Source: Candidatus Bathyarchaeota archaeon | GTDB lineage: Archaea; Thermoproteota; Bathyarchaeia; RBG-16-48-13; GCA-020355125 | DNA length: 27,595 nucleotides | Assembly (NCBI GenBank): GCA_026014905.1 | Contig: JAOZHK010000218.1 | Location: 1 to 27,595 of the forward strand | Reading direction: 5' to 3' | Shown here: one piece after another, positions 14,279-22,244 of the stretch | Position numbering within the stretch: the stretch's first letter is position 1 | How the letters are laid out: each line of letters begins with the position of its first letter | Notes under the pieces: generated by a model | The model's input: the letters and a program-made list of their open reading frames with translations, nothing else | Database searches by the model: none | Told to the model about the DNA's origin: nothing | Translations under genes and position numbers: made by a program

Positions 14279-15007
14279 ATGAAAATTATTGATGCGCATG
14301 TTCACATTGGTAACAATCCTTCCACCAAATATTATACTCTCAAAGAAATACGACGAGATCTTCGTGAAGCACACGCTCATGGCGCCTGCTTATTCGCATT
14401 TCCCGAAGACATGTATCGCATGATCGATTCCGCAACATCTCGTTTAGCAGCAAATGAGTATGTTTTGAAAGTCTCTCAAATTTCGAACGATTATCATCCG
14501 TTCTACTTTGTATGGAATGATTATTTGATTCCAGAGAACTTGAACATGTTTCATGGCATTAAGTGGCATCGCCACTCAGATGAGCCCCCTTATGACTACA
14601 CTCTTCCCAAATGCAAAGAAATCCTTGAACTGATTACTGACTTGAAACTCCCAGTAATTTTAGAAGAAGAATTTGAAGACACACGACGTTTTATTGAGAA
14701 GAATTCAGAAACTAATGTAATCATCCCACATATGGGCCAAGCAAATGGAGGTTATGAAAAGATGGTTATCTTTTTTGAGAACTCCAATGTGTATTTTGAT
14801 ACTGCTGTCGCCCCACTTGAGGCAATTCAGTATATTCTGGATCATGTGGGGCCTGAACGAGTTATTTTTGCCTCTGATGTATCGGGAACCAAATTACCAT
14901 TCTTTAATTTTCCGAAAGTTGAATTACAGAAACTTGCGAAGCTTAACCTAGATCAAGACAGTTATCGCCTAATTTTAGCTGCAAATATTGAGAAGATTCT
15001 CTCTTAA
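14279..15007 (+). CDS. Amidohydrolase-2 family TIM-barrel metal-dependent hydrolase
   Basis: 242 residues of the amidohydrolase-related (ACMSD-like, amidohydro_2) family; cytoplasmic. Motifs: DAHVHIG with H7 and H9, GIKWH in the barrel centre, LPVILEEE, VIIPHMG with the third His, and a final GPERVIFASDV with the metal-type Asp. The family includes decarboxylases and hydrolases of small ring or carboxylate compounds; the substrate is unknown. At 242 residues it is short for the family. The start is the ATG at 14279, with GAGAGG about 8 nt upstream. It is followed by the M24-fold gene about 80 nt later, and the two could form a unit. Confidence 0.8.
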   Translation: MKIIDAHVHIGNNPSTKYYTLKEIRRDLREAHAHGACLFAFPEDMYRMIDSATSRLAANEYVLKVSQISNDYHPFYFVWNDYLIPENLNMFHGIKWHRHSDEPPYDYTLPKCKEILELITDLKLPVILEEEFEDTRRFIEKNSETNVIIPHMGQANGGYEKMVIFFENSNVYFDTAVAPLEAIQYILDHVGPERVIFASDVSGTKLPFFNFPKVELQKLAKLNLDQDSYRLILAANIEKILS

Positions 15008-15025
15008 CTACTAGCGCTTGTGGGA

Positions 15026-15049
15026 ACACGCGCGCGTACGTGCACGCGT
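15026..15049. other. 24-bp alternating purine-pyrimidine tract
   Basis: ACACGCGCGCGTACG followed by TGCACGCGT: the longest uninterrupted alternation noticed in the window, 19 nt past the amidohydrolase stop and 41 nt before the next start. Confidence 0.8.
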
Positions 15050-15089
15050 CTGTGAATAAGTATTTACCTTAAACACGAATTAATGTGAT

Positions 15090-16304
15090 ATGGTGGAAGT
15101 AATGAAGGATATAAAATCATCGTTCACCTGGGATTCTGGTCTGGGCGAAGCTGAATATGCTAAACGATTATCCAGAATTAAGAAAACAATGAAAGCTCAA
15201 GAACTTGACGCTATCATCATCTATGCTTCACCGAATGATTTTCCAGCAAGCTATATTCGCTATGCTAGTAACTGGGGACTCCGTGACACCTCTTTACTAA
15301 TAATTCCGAGAACCGGTGAGCCTGAGCTAGCCTCAGCAGCGGTGGCATCATACGCATATCCTTTTGCAAAGGAAACTTCCTGGATCAAACGGATTCTTCC
15401 TCTTAAAACCAGTATTGGCGACATGATAACAAACTCATTGAAGTCACTTCAGCTCCGAAAAGGGGCTTCTCTCGGCGTTGTCGGCCTCCATTCCATGACA
15501 CACGCTGAGTATGACAATGTGACAAAAACAATGCGTCACTATCAAGTACAAGATGCCACGGTACTATTGGACCGCCTTCGTTTAATTAAAAGTCCGCAGG
15601 AACAGAGACTACTTCAGAAAGCGGCCCAGCTTTGTGACGAGGCAATTGAACAATTCAAGAAAATAGCGAAACCAGGAATCTCAGAGTCTCGTGCATTTGC
15701 AGAGATGGAAGCATATGCTGCAACGCATGGTGCTGAAATTCACTCTTTTGCTTTAAATAGTGGATGTACCATTGCATCAGGCCCCTTTGTCGGAATCCAA
15801 CCCACTTCACCCCGCATCCGCACATATAACACAGGAGACCTCGTCATAGTATCAAGTGTGTTTCGATATCGAGGCTATTGGTCGCAAGTTATTCGAACAG
15901 GCTATATTGGATCCTTCTCTGGCCATGGTGAAAAAACATTCGATATCGTAGCTGATGCGCAAAAAGAAGGCATTAAAGCCCTTCAACCAGGAAAGCCCTT
16001 AAAGTTAGCATATGATGCGATAAGCTACAAACTTCAAGAATACTGTAACGCTCACGAACAACACTACCACATCAATATGGGACATGGTATTGGCCTTAGT
16101 TATTTTGAACCCCCGCGATTGGTCTTTCACTCCAACCGCCCGGATTATAACCTAATTGTTAAACCAGGAATGTCTCTGATGATCCACCCGAGCTTTCTCA
16201 TCGAGGATCTCGCTATAGGCGCAGTGCATGCAGATCACTGCTTAGTCACAGAAAACGGTGTCGACATCCTCACTCACTCACCAGAAGGCCTTTTCACTAC
16301 TTGA
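15090..16304 (+). CDS. M24-fold (Xaa-Pro peptidase/creatinase) protein without the metal site
   Basis: 404 residues with the two-domain layout of Xaa-Pro aminopeptidase and creatinase: a creatinase N-terminal domain (about 1-170) and a pita-bread domain (about 180-404). M24 peptidases need five metal ligands, Asp-Asp-His-Glu-Glu. Aligning by motif gives S255 (GDLVIVSS), Q266 (GYWSQVIRT), H332 (GHGIGL), H366 (SLMIHPSF) and A381 (HADHCLVT). Only the His is kept. This resembles creatinase, which works without metal, more than a peptidase; a pseudoenzyme is also possible. ATG 15102 (Met5) has GGTGG 5 nt upstream and may be the true start. The following wHTH gene overlaps its stop by four bases. 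Confidence 0.8.
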   Translation: MVEVMKDIKSSFTWDSGLGEAEYAKRLSRIKKTMKAQELDAIIIYASPNDFPASYIRYASNWGLRDTSLLIIPRTGEPELASAAVASYAYPFAKETSWIKRILPLKTSIGDMITNSLKSLQLRKGASLGVVGLHSMTHAEYDNVTKTMRHYQVQDATVLLDRLRLIKSPQEQRLLQKAAQLCDEAIEQFKKIAKPGISESRAFAEMEAYAATHGAEIHSFALNSGCTIASGPFVGIQPTSPRIRTYNTGDLVIVSSVFRYRGYWSQVIRTGYIGSFSGHGEKTFDIVADAQKEGIKALQPGKPLKLAYDAISYKLQEYCNAHEQHYHINMGHGIGLSYFEPPRLVFHSNRPDYNLIVKPGMSLMIHPSFLIEDLAIGAVHADHCLVTENGVDILTHSPEGLFTT

Positions 16305-16612
16305 TTCCTGAACGTTTACATTCACGCAACAACGGCTCTGAAGAAATTGAGCAGGGGATAGGAAGCGTAGGAAAACTCAAAATTCTCCGGCTCCTCCTAT
16401 CAGATCCATCACACGCATTTACGCGTTACGAAATTGGGAAGAGGATAGCAAATGATCCCGTTTCTATTCGAAACGATCTTGCAACATTAACTCGGCTTAA
16501 CTGGATAACCCATTACAAGATCCAACATCTTAACAAATACTCGATTAATCTTGATCATGAAACAGTTAGAGCCCTCTCTGACTTCTTTTGTGCAGTTCGA
16601 TACCTTTCTTGA
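16301..16612 (+). CDS. Small winged-helix protein, TTG start overlapping the previous stop
   Basis: 103 residues. A winged-helix fold is visible: LKILRLLLSDPSHAFTRYEIGKRIANDPVSIRNDLATLTRLNWI, then a short wing and YSINLDHETVRALSDFF. It resembles small archaeal ArsR/MarR-like DNA-binding proteins. The start is TTG at 16301, with the previous TGA at 16302-16304 giving a four-base TTGA overlap and so probable translational coupling to the M24-fold gene. No other in-frame start lies nearby upstream. It may regulate its own operon or the PolB module 190 nt downstream (inference). No metal or ligand site is visible. Confidence 0.65.
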   Translation: MIPERLHSRNNGSEEIEQGIGSVGKLKILRLLLSDPSHAFTRYEIGKRIANDPVSIRNDLATLTRLNWITHYKIQHLNKYSINLDHETVRALSDFFCAVRYLS

Positions 16613-16801
16613 CTGTTCTCGCCAGCGCGGCCCCCTCCCCCCTACCCTGAACGCGTTGTTAAATATCTTCACCATACTCATAACTAACTGGCGATGGATG
16701 ATCCGTAAAAGATAATTCGTTTGTAACCTCCTTCTCTCTATTGCTCTTTATCGCCCAATTCAGGGCATCTATCGCCACAACACTATCTTACAAAGATAAT
16801 C

Positions 16802-17914
16802 ATGCGCGTGCGTCGAATCTCCTCAAGCGAGATAGCGCGTAGGGAAACAGACATGCAGATCATAATGAAAAGAGCGGATGAATTCTTCGTAGAAGAGCAA
16901 CGGAAACCCCGATTAACGACGGGAATAAAGGCGCTCGATGCCCTTATTGACAATATTCGACCCGGCCGATTCTATCTCTTTTATTCAACAAACGCTGATC
17001 TCTTAGACCATGTGATTCATCAGATCCTCATTAACGGAAGCCTCCCGACAAAGCGCGGTGACGATGGCGCCAAAACTCTCTACTTCAACACATGTAATTA
17101 TCATCTTGGAAAAACTCTGTTATACCCATCACGCCTAGCAACAATAGCGAAGCAACTTGGCATTGACCCAAAAGCCATATCTCGAGACATCTATACAATT
17201 GCAGCTTTTAACGAGGTGCAGCAGATCTCCGCGATGAATGAAGTCGCAGATCTCATTCAGCGAGATTCCACGATTCAACTCGTGATAGTACATAACATCA
17301 CCCGATTTATCGAAACCTCGGCAAAGCCGAAAGTAGCCCAGCAGATGCTTAAGCAAATTGTGGGACTTTTAAAGCGGGCAGCCGCAGCCCGTGACGTTGC
17401 GTTAGTAGTGAGTTGTGCAGCATCCGAGTCCAGGAAAGGACGAATCCCCAAGCCAATTGGTGGAGCCTATCTTCGCCATGAAGCACACGTCGTCATCCTA
17501 CTAAACCACGAGCATGCGACAACGTCTTTCGCGAAGATCACGCTAGTAAAACACCCATATAATGAAACCCCGCAGAGCCTCTCCTTATACTTAGGAAGAC
17601 AAACAGCCTGCCTTACAGAACACAACATGTCGAGCTTTCAACAACAGATTCATAAAATCATATGTGAACTGCAAATAACTCGAGAATTCGCGCGCATGTT
17701 ACGCTCCAAATCACATCAAGTAGCCTTTGATCAGCTTATACGAGACGCATGGTCACGTGAAGGTCAAGCGCTCGCGACTACTGCACTCCCTCACGTCATG
17801 GATACCATGAACCTGATGGCAAACATTCACAACAAATACTGGGGAGAAACACTACGACAGCGCATTGACGCGTTAGAACACATGATCAAAGAACAGGACA
17901 ACAACGCGTTATAA
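16802..17914 (+). CDS. Degenerate RadA/RecA-superfamily protein, PolB operon partner
   Basis: 370 residues with the RadA core layout: LTTGIKALDALIDN, then the beta-1 strand PGRFYLFYSTNADLLDHV where Walker A belongs (residues 54-71). The G-x4-G-K-T/S loop is absent. The Walker B strand reads QLVIVHNITRF (V161 to N165), with His-Asn replacing the usual Asp-Ser. The later RadA-like PKPIGGAYLRHEAHVVILL and ITLVKHP strands are kept. It is therefore a RecA-fold protein that probably cannot hydrolyse ATP and may act as a scaffold, like ImuA in bacterial mutasomes (analogy). It lies 17 nt before the PolB gene. The C-terminal 90 residues are helical and unassigned. The ATG at 16802 sits inside an alternating tract; Met18 at 16853 is an alternative start. 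Confidence 0.75.
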   Translation: MRVRRISSSEIARRETDMQIIMKRADEFFVEEQRKPRLTTGIKALDALIDNIRPGRFYLFYSTNADLLDHVIHQILINGSLPTKRGDDGAKTLYFNTCNYHLGKTLLYPSRLATIAKQLGIDPKAISRDIYTIAAFNEVQQISAMNEVADLIQRDSTIQLVIVHNITRFIETSAKPKVAQQMLKQIVGLLKRAAAARDVALVVSCAASESRKGRIPKPIGGAYLRHEAHVVILLNHEHATTSFAKITLVKHPYNETPQSLSLYLGRQTACLTEHNMSSFQQQIHKIICELQITREFARMLRSKSHQVAFDQLIRDAWSREGQALATTALPHVMDTMNLMANIHNKYWGETLRQRIDALEHMIKEQDNNAL

Positions 17915-17931
17915 CTCTGGATGGAAAATCT

Positions 17932-20154
17932 GTGGCAAAAGCGATTGGATGGCTCCTCGATACATATATTCAAGGACAGCGCGCTGTGCTCTGGCTGTTG
18001 ACCTCCACAGGTCAAGTTCTCGCATTAACCGATACATATACGCCCAGCTTTTTCCTACTGCCAAAGAACGATACTGCATTAACCGCGCTTATCCAACGCA
18101 TACAGGCAATACCATATATTGAGGCGACAGAAATCACGGAGAAACACGTGGAACTGGGACCTATGCCACCGCGGCGAGTCCTCCGTGTTACAATCGACCA
18201 CGTGAAACACTATAAGCCCATACTCAACAAGTTAGAGGCGGCACCAGAAATCAGAGCCAGCTACAATACAGATCTGCTCCATATTCAGCGATATCTATTT
18301 ACCCGACTCGGCATTGCACCGTCACGAAAAGTGGAAATTGAGTACACGACAGATAAACGCCTGATCAACGTCACTTCAAGAGATGATGCTCGTGCAATCG
18401 CGCCACCGCCATTTCGCACGCTAATATTTGACGTGCATTCAAAGTCCTCGAATCCGATCCAAGGGCTTTCGCGGAAGCCAATCACGCAGATCAGTGTCCA
18501 ATATGGCAACCAGAAACAGATCCTCGACGGTGACGAAGCGACGGTGCTCGAGAAATTCGCGACAATTCTAGAGACTGTGAATCCCGACATACTAGTTTGT
18601 CCCACTTTTTCCCAGACAATCACACAACTCACTATGCGAAGCCGGCAACTTCATCTCCATCTTCCTCTGCATCGTCACATCCCGAATGTGCCAGAGACTG
18701 ACTCACACGTGCACCAAGTTCCTGGCCGCGTGGGAGTAAATTACCATGACTTTCATTCATATGGACTCGCTGGACTCGTAGAGCGTGCACGGTTCAGCGT
18801 ATTGCCTTTAGGCATTGCAGCGCAATGGAGTGCCAATCGCGTCATCGACTCTCGAAATTGTTTTGAGCTAGCTCAACGAGGCTACGTGATCCCGAAGAAT
18901 AAGGGATGGTATGAGTATATCCGCCGAATTGATAATATGATCGATCGTGATCGAGGCGGCATCATTCTTGCGCCACAGATTGGACAAGTCCATGCAAACG
19001 TGGCAGAGCTGGATTTTGAGAGCCAGTATCCACATCTTATCGTGAGCCACGGCCTCAGCTATGAGACAGTAACACCCGATGGAGTCGACGCCACTACAGC
19101 ACCACTGCTCGCCCACGTGACAAAGGGTACACTTGATCGGCGGCTATGGTTTAAACGGCTTCGGCAACGTCATCCTAGAAACAGTGTAGAGTGGCAGTGG
19201 TGTGAACAGCGGCAACTCGCCTTAAAGATGATTCTTGTCTGCTTATACGGTACATCGGGCTGTTGCTGGAATCGCTTTGGCAACGTGCTCTGCTTCGAAG
19301 AGATCAATCATCGCTCCCGCAAAGTCGTAGTGCAGACCAAAAACTTGGCACAGCGTCACGGTTTTGAGGTTATTTATGCTGATACAGACTCCCTCTTCGT
19401 GAAAAAGCCGACGGCCACGCGCGCAGACTACGAAGCTCTCAGCCAGATAATCAGTCGCCACATTGGATTGCCCATCGCGTTGGATCACCACTACAAGTTT
19501 CTCCTCCTGCTTCCTCTGGAATCAGATCCATTAGGCGTTATGGACGCACAGAAACGCTACTTCGGCCTATTAACTGATGGACAGTTGGTAACCCGAGGAA
19601 TCGAGATCCGGCGTCACGACTGTCCCCGATTCATTAAAACTTTTCAAACTCAACTCATCCGCCACTTATTTGAGGTCAATACTGTAGATACCGTGAAACA
19701 AGAAGGACTCCAAAACGCGCTATCCTATATCCATCAGACATTGAATGCTATCACACGACAGGAAATTGCTCCCGAAGAGCTCATCATCTCGAAAATTCTC
19801 CGAAAACCCTTAACAACATATACTCAGCAGTCACCCCATGTAGCAGCAGCCCGGAATCTGGTACAGCAAGGACAGCATATCAGTGACGGCGATGTCATCG
19901 ATTTCATCTATGTTAACGCCCGACATTCTAACCCACTCCGTCGCGTAATTCCAACTGACCTCTGTGAAATCCCATACTACGACGCCGAGAAATATCAAGA
20001 TCTGATCCTCGATGCAGCGGAAACCGTGCTTGCGACCTTTGGCTTTGCACGGCATCTATTCCTTGAAAAGCGCGGGAAAAACACGACTGATCCGACACGT
20101 CAGAAAAAATTGTTGAGTATGTGCGATCTCTTTGAAAAAAGAAGAGGGAAATAG
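17932..20154 (+). CDS. Family-B DNA polymerase, PolB2-like, exonuclease-dead
   Basis: 740 residues from GTG at 17932. The polymerase core is intact: motif A with D361 in ELDFESQYP, motif B with K432 and YG in KMILVCLYG (the usual Asn-Ser pair is Val-Cys), motif C YADTDS with D484 and D486, and KRYFG at 541-545. The 3'-5' exonuclease is lost: ExoI reads FDVHS, with His where Glu belongs (D167-V-H169), and the ExoII and ExoIII Asp residues are not evident (CPTFSQ, VLPLGIAAQ). No uracil-binding pocket was assessed. An exonuclease-free polymerase is expected to be error-prone. The Sulfolobus PolB2/Dpo2 has been linked to damage-induced mutagenesis, so translesion synthesis is the likely role (inference). 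It forms an operon with the RadA-like gene. Confidence 0.82.
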   Translation: MAKAIGWLLDTYIQGQRAVLWLLTSTGQVLALTDTYTPSFFLLPKNDTALTALIQRIQAIPYIEATEITEKHVELGPMPPRRVLRVTIDHVKHYKPILNKLEAAPEIRASYNTDLLHIQRYLFTRLGIAPSRKVEIEYTTDKRLINVTSRDDARAIAPPPFRTLIFDVHSKSSNPIQGLSRKPITQISVQYGNQKQILDGDEATVLEKFATILETVNPDILVCPTFSQTITQLTMRSRQLHLHLPLHRHIPNVPETDSHVHQVPGRVGVNYHDFHSYGLAGLVERARFSVLPLGIAAQWSANRVIDSRNCFELAQRGYVIPKNKGWYEYIRRIDNMIDRDRGGIILAPQIGQVHANVAELDFESQYPHLIVSHGLSYETVTPDGVDATTAPLLAHVTKGTLDRRLWFKRLRQRHPRNSVEWQWCEQRQLALKMILVCLYGTSGCCWNRFGNVLCFEEINHRSRKVVVQTKNLAQRHGFEVIYADTDSLFVKKPTATRADYEALSQIISRHIGLPIALDHHYKFLLLLPLESDPLGVMDAQKRYFGLLTDGQLVTRGIEIRRHDCPRFIKTFQTQLIRHLFEVNTVDTVKQEGLQNALSYIHQTLNAITRQEIAPEELIISKILRKPLTTYTQQSPHVAAARNLVQQGQHISDGDVIDFIYVNARHSNPLRRVIPTDLCEIPYYDAEKYQDLILDAAETVLATFGFARHLFLEKRGKNTTDPTRQKKLLSMCDLFEKRRGK

Positions 20155-20199
20155 GTGGGGCAAGTGCTTTTATTGTGTGTATACTCCAGTTATCTGTTG

Positions 20200-20997
20200 T
20201 TAGCTCTGCTCGAATTTTGGACTAACCGCTGCTAAACCTGCAACTCCTTGAATACCGGCGGCTTTTAAGGTTTCGAGAGGTAACGCGAGGATGATGGTGT
20301 TGCTTTGATCTTTGCTGACGTCGTTGATGGTTGCTAGAATACGCAGTTGCATGGCGTTGGGGTCCTTCATATTCATCGCGGCTTCTGCCAGCATCGTAGA
20401 TGCATCCCGTTCAGCACGAGCTTTGACGAGAATGGCACGAGACTCACGTTCTGCTTCAGCTTGTACTGCAAAGGCTCGCTTCATATCGCTTGGAAGACTG
20501 ATGTCTTGAAGCTCGGCTCGGGTGATGTCGATACCCCATTCTTTAGAGAGTTGATCGATGACATTTTTCAAGGCTGTAGCTATCTCTTCGCGGCTTTCGA
20601 GGAGATCGTCGAGAGTGTAGCGGCCTATGATGTTCCGTATTGATGTTTGGGCATATTTTGCGACGGCATCATAATAATTCTTGATATTCAAGATAACGCG
20701 GGTGGGATCTTCGATACGGATGAAGACAACAGCGTCGATACCCACAGAAATATTGTCTTTGGTGATTGCGAGTTGTCCATGGAGATCAATGGTCTGCATG
20801 CGAAGGTCGACCCGTTGAATTGAGTCGATGAAGGGTATTTTTAAGTGGAGACCAGTACCTACGACTTTCACGATACGTCCAAAACGGATAACTGCAACGT
20901 TTTCCCATTGTTTCACTGTGTAGAGACTTGGTATTAGAAAGATAATGGCCACGATTGCTGCAGTTAACCCAAGGATCATTGATTCTATTCCACTCAT
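20200..20997 (-). CDS. SPFH/band-7 (stomatin/prohibitin-like) membrane protein
   Basis: 265 residues. An N-terminal membrane anchor (about 6-26, ILGLTAAIVAIIFLIPSLYTV) is followed by the SPFH domain: VAVIRFGRIVKVVGTGLHLKIPFIDSIQRVDLR, then a KDNISVGIDAVVFIRIEDP strand and IRNIIGRYTLDDLLESREEI. A long Ala/Glu/Arg helix (QAEAERESRAILVKARAERDA) follows and drives oligomerisation. The family forms ring or cage scaffolds in membranes and often works with NfeD or proteases; none is adjacent here. The ATG at 20997 has GGAGGTG 7 nt upstream, a very strong Shine-Dalgarno. It is convergent with the PolB gene. Confidence 0.88.
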   Translation of the reverse strand: MSGIESMILGLTAAIVAIIFLIPSLYTVKQWENVAVIRFGRIVKVVGTGLHLKIPFIDSIQRVDLRMQTIDLHGQLAITKDNISVGIDAVVFIRIEDPTRVILNIKNYYDAVAKYAQTSIRNIIGRYTLDDLLESREEIATALKNVIDQLSKEWGIDITRAELQDISLPSDMKRAFAVQAEAERESRAILVKARAERDASTMLAEAAMNMKDPNAMQLRILATINDVSKDQSNTIILALPLETLKAAGIQGVAGLAAVSPKFEQS

Positions 20998-21166
20998 TCT
21001 TTCTCACCTCCACTCAGGTTTTTCAAAGCATAAGCATGGGAGCTCATTTGGGAGATGTAGCTAAAAATATTGTGAAGAGAGACTACAGGTATTCGAAGGA
21101 CTTTGTTGAGCAAGGGGTTGATAAACAATGCTTGGGTTTGCACTAAGGATTCTCCGATATGACTTG

Positions 21167-21258
21167 CTCAAATACATATTTACGTATGATCAATATAATA
21201 ATTATCATTATAATATATATTGAGAGATATTAATATATATAAATTATATAGACTACAT
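21167..21258. other. Very AT-rich stretch
   Basis: About 90 bp with long runs such as TATAATAATTATCATTATAATATATATTG, including imperfect palindromes. It lies past the stop of the activase gene and upstream of the SPFH gene on that strand. It could be a terminator or promoter zone, or a DNA-unwinding element. No gene is seen in 21012-21274. Confidence 0.4.
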
Positions 21259-21274
21259 AGCATTCGTGATGAAC

Positions 21275-22192
21275 TCAATGTGACTCGAGTTCAGGTACAA
21301 TAACCTGTAAGCCATGATTACGTAATTGTCCGGCGATATTCTGTAATTGCTCTCGTGTTGGTACGGGGACATTGGGCATACAGTCAATTCGACCTACACT
21401 ACGATACTTGGAGGCTGCAAACCGATGATAGGCTAGAAGTCGGACACTTTGCAGACTATTCAATGAGGTCAGATAACGAGCTGTGGATTTAATGTCGTCA
21501 TGAGCGTCATTTATTGTAGGGATGATGGGGATGCGTATCTCTATAGGTACTCCACGTCGACTAAGTTTGCGTAGATTCCTGAGAATCCGTCGATTTGATG
21601 CACCCACATATTGTTGATGCCTCGCAGGATCAATATGTTTCAGATCGTAGAGCACAAGATCGAGAAAGGGTAGTGCACGTTCGAAGACGTCCCACTCCAC
21701 GAAACCGCTTGTATCGAGAGCAGTATGAAAGCCTTCGGATTTCGCTTGCTTGAGTAGTGCGACCGCGAATTTATCTTGCACTAATGGTTCTCCACCAGAT
21801 AAAGTGATCCCCCCTGTTGAAAGAGCGAAAAACGTTGCATCTTCACGTATGACGGCCATGACATCTTCTACCGAAACACGACGACCTGCCATCAAGAGGG
21901 CATTCGCATAACAGTGTTCTACACAACGACCACAGGCAGTGCAACGGCTTCGATCATAACTCTTGATATCAGCTGATGTTAAGTAGTGTGCATCATTTGG
22001 GCAGACAGTAACACAGTTGTTACACCCAATGCATCGCTCAGCATTGATAAAGAGCTCAGGATTAGGATGTATAGATTCTGGGTTGTGGCACCACTGGCAT
22101 TGAAGACTGCAGCCTTTAAGGAAGATGGTCGTGCGAATGCCTGGTCCATCATGTACCGCGAACCGTTTGATATCAAAAATCCACCCTGTCAT
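21275..22192 (-). CDS. Glycyl-radical enzyme activase (radical SAM)
   Basis: 305 residues from the Met at 22192. It installs the glycyl radical on the partner enzyme through S-adenosylmethionine cleavage. The radical-SAM motif is C28-x3-C32-x2-C35 (CSLQCQWC), preceded by FAVHDGPGIRTTIF, the hallmark of PFL-activase-type proteins. An inserted two-cluster ferredoxin domain follows, CIGCNNCVTVCP and CTACGRCVEHC, as in activases of CutC, glycerol dehydratase and HPAD-type enzymes. SAM-binding GGEPL is present. The frame is open 79 residues further upstream, but that part overlaps the partner gene. Minus-strand GAGGAA about 7 nt before this Met supports the start, leaving a 52-nt gap after the partner's stop, so the two genes are co-transcribed. 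Confidence 0.9.
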   Translation of the reverse strand: MTGWIFDIKRFAVHDGPGIRTTIFLKGCSLQCQWCHNPESIHPNPELFINAERCIGCNNCVTVCPNDAHYLTSADIKSYDRSRCTACGRCVEHCYANALLMAGRRVSVEDVMAVIREDATFFALSTGGITLSGGEPLVQDKFAVALLKQAKSEGFHTALDTSGFVEWDVFERALPFLDLVLYDLKHIDPARHQQYVGASNRRILRNLRKLSRRGVPIEIRIPIIPTINDAHDDIKSTARYLTSLNSLQSVRLLAYHRFAASKYRSVGRIDCMPNVPVPTREQLQNIAGQLRNHGLQVIVPELESH

Positions 22193-22244
22193 AAGCTGTT
22201 CCTCAAGTCGATGTGATCTGGAAGAGGGGGCGGGATTCGTGCTT

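Noticed and set aside
21036..21146. 36-codon plus-strand ORF (MGAHLGDVAKNIVKRD...)
   Set aside because: No ribosome site, no recognised family and overlap with the SPFH promoter region; may be a decayed fragment but cannot be supported.
21180..21258. Replication origin in the AT-rich stretch
   Set aside because: No origin-recognition-box-like repeats and no orc1/cdc6 gene nearby.
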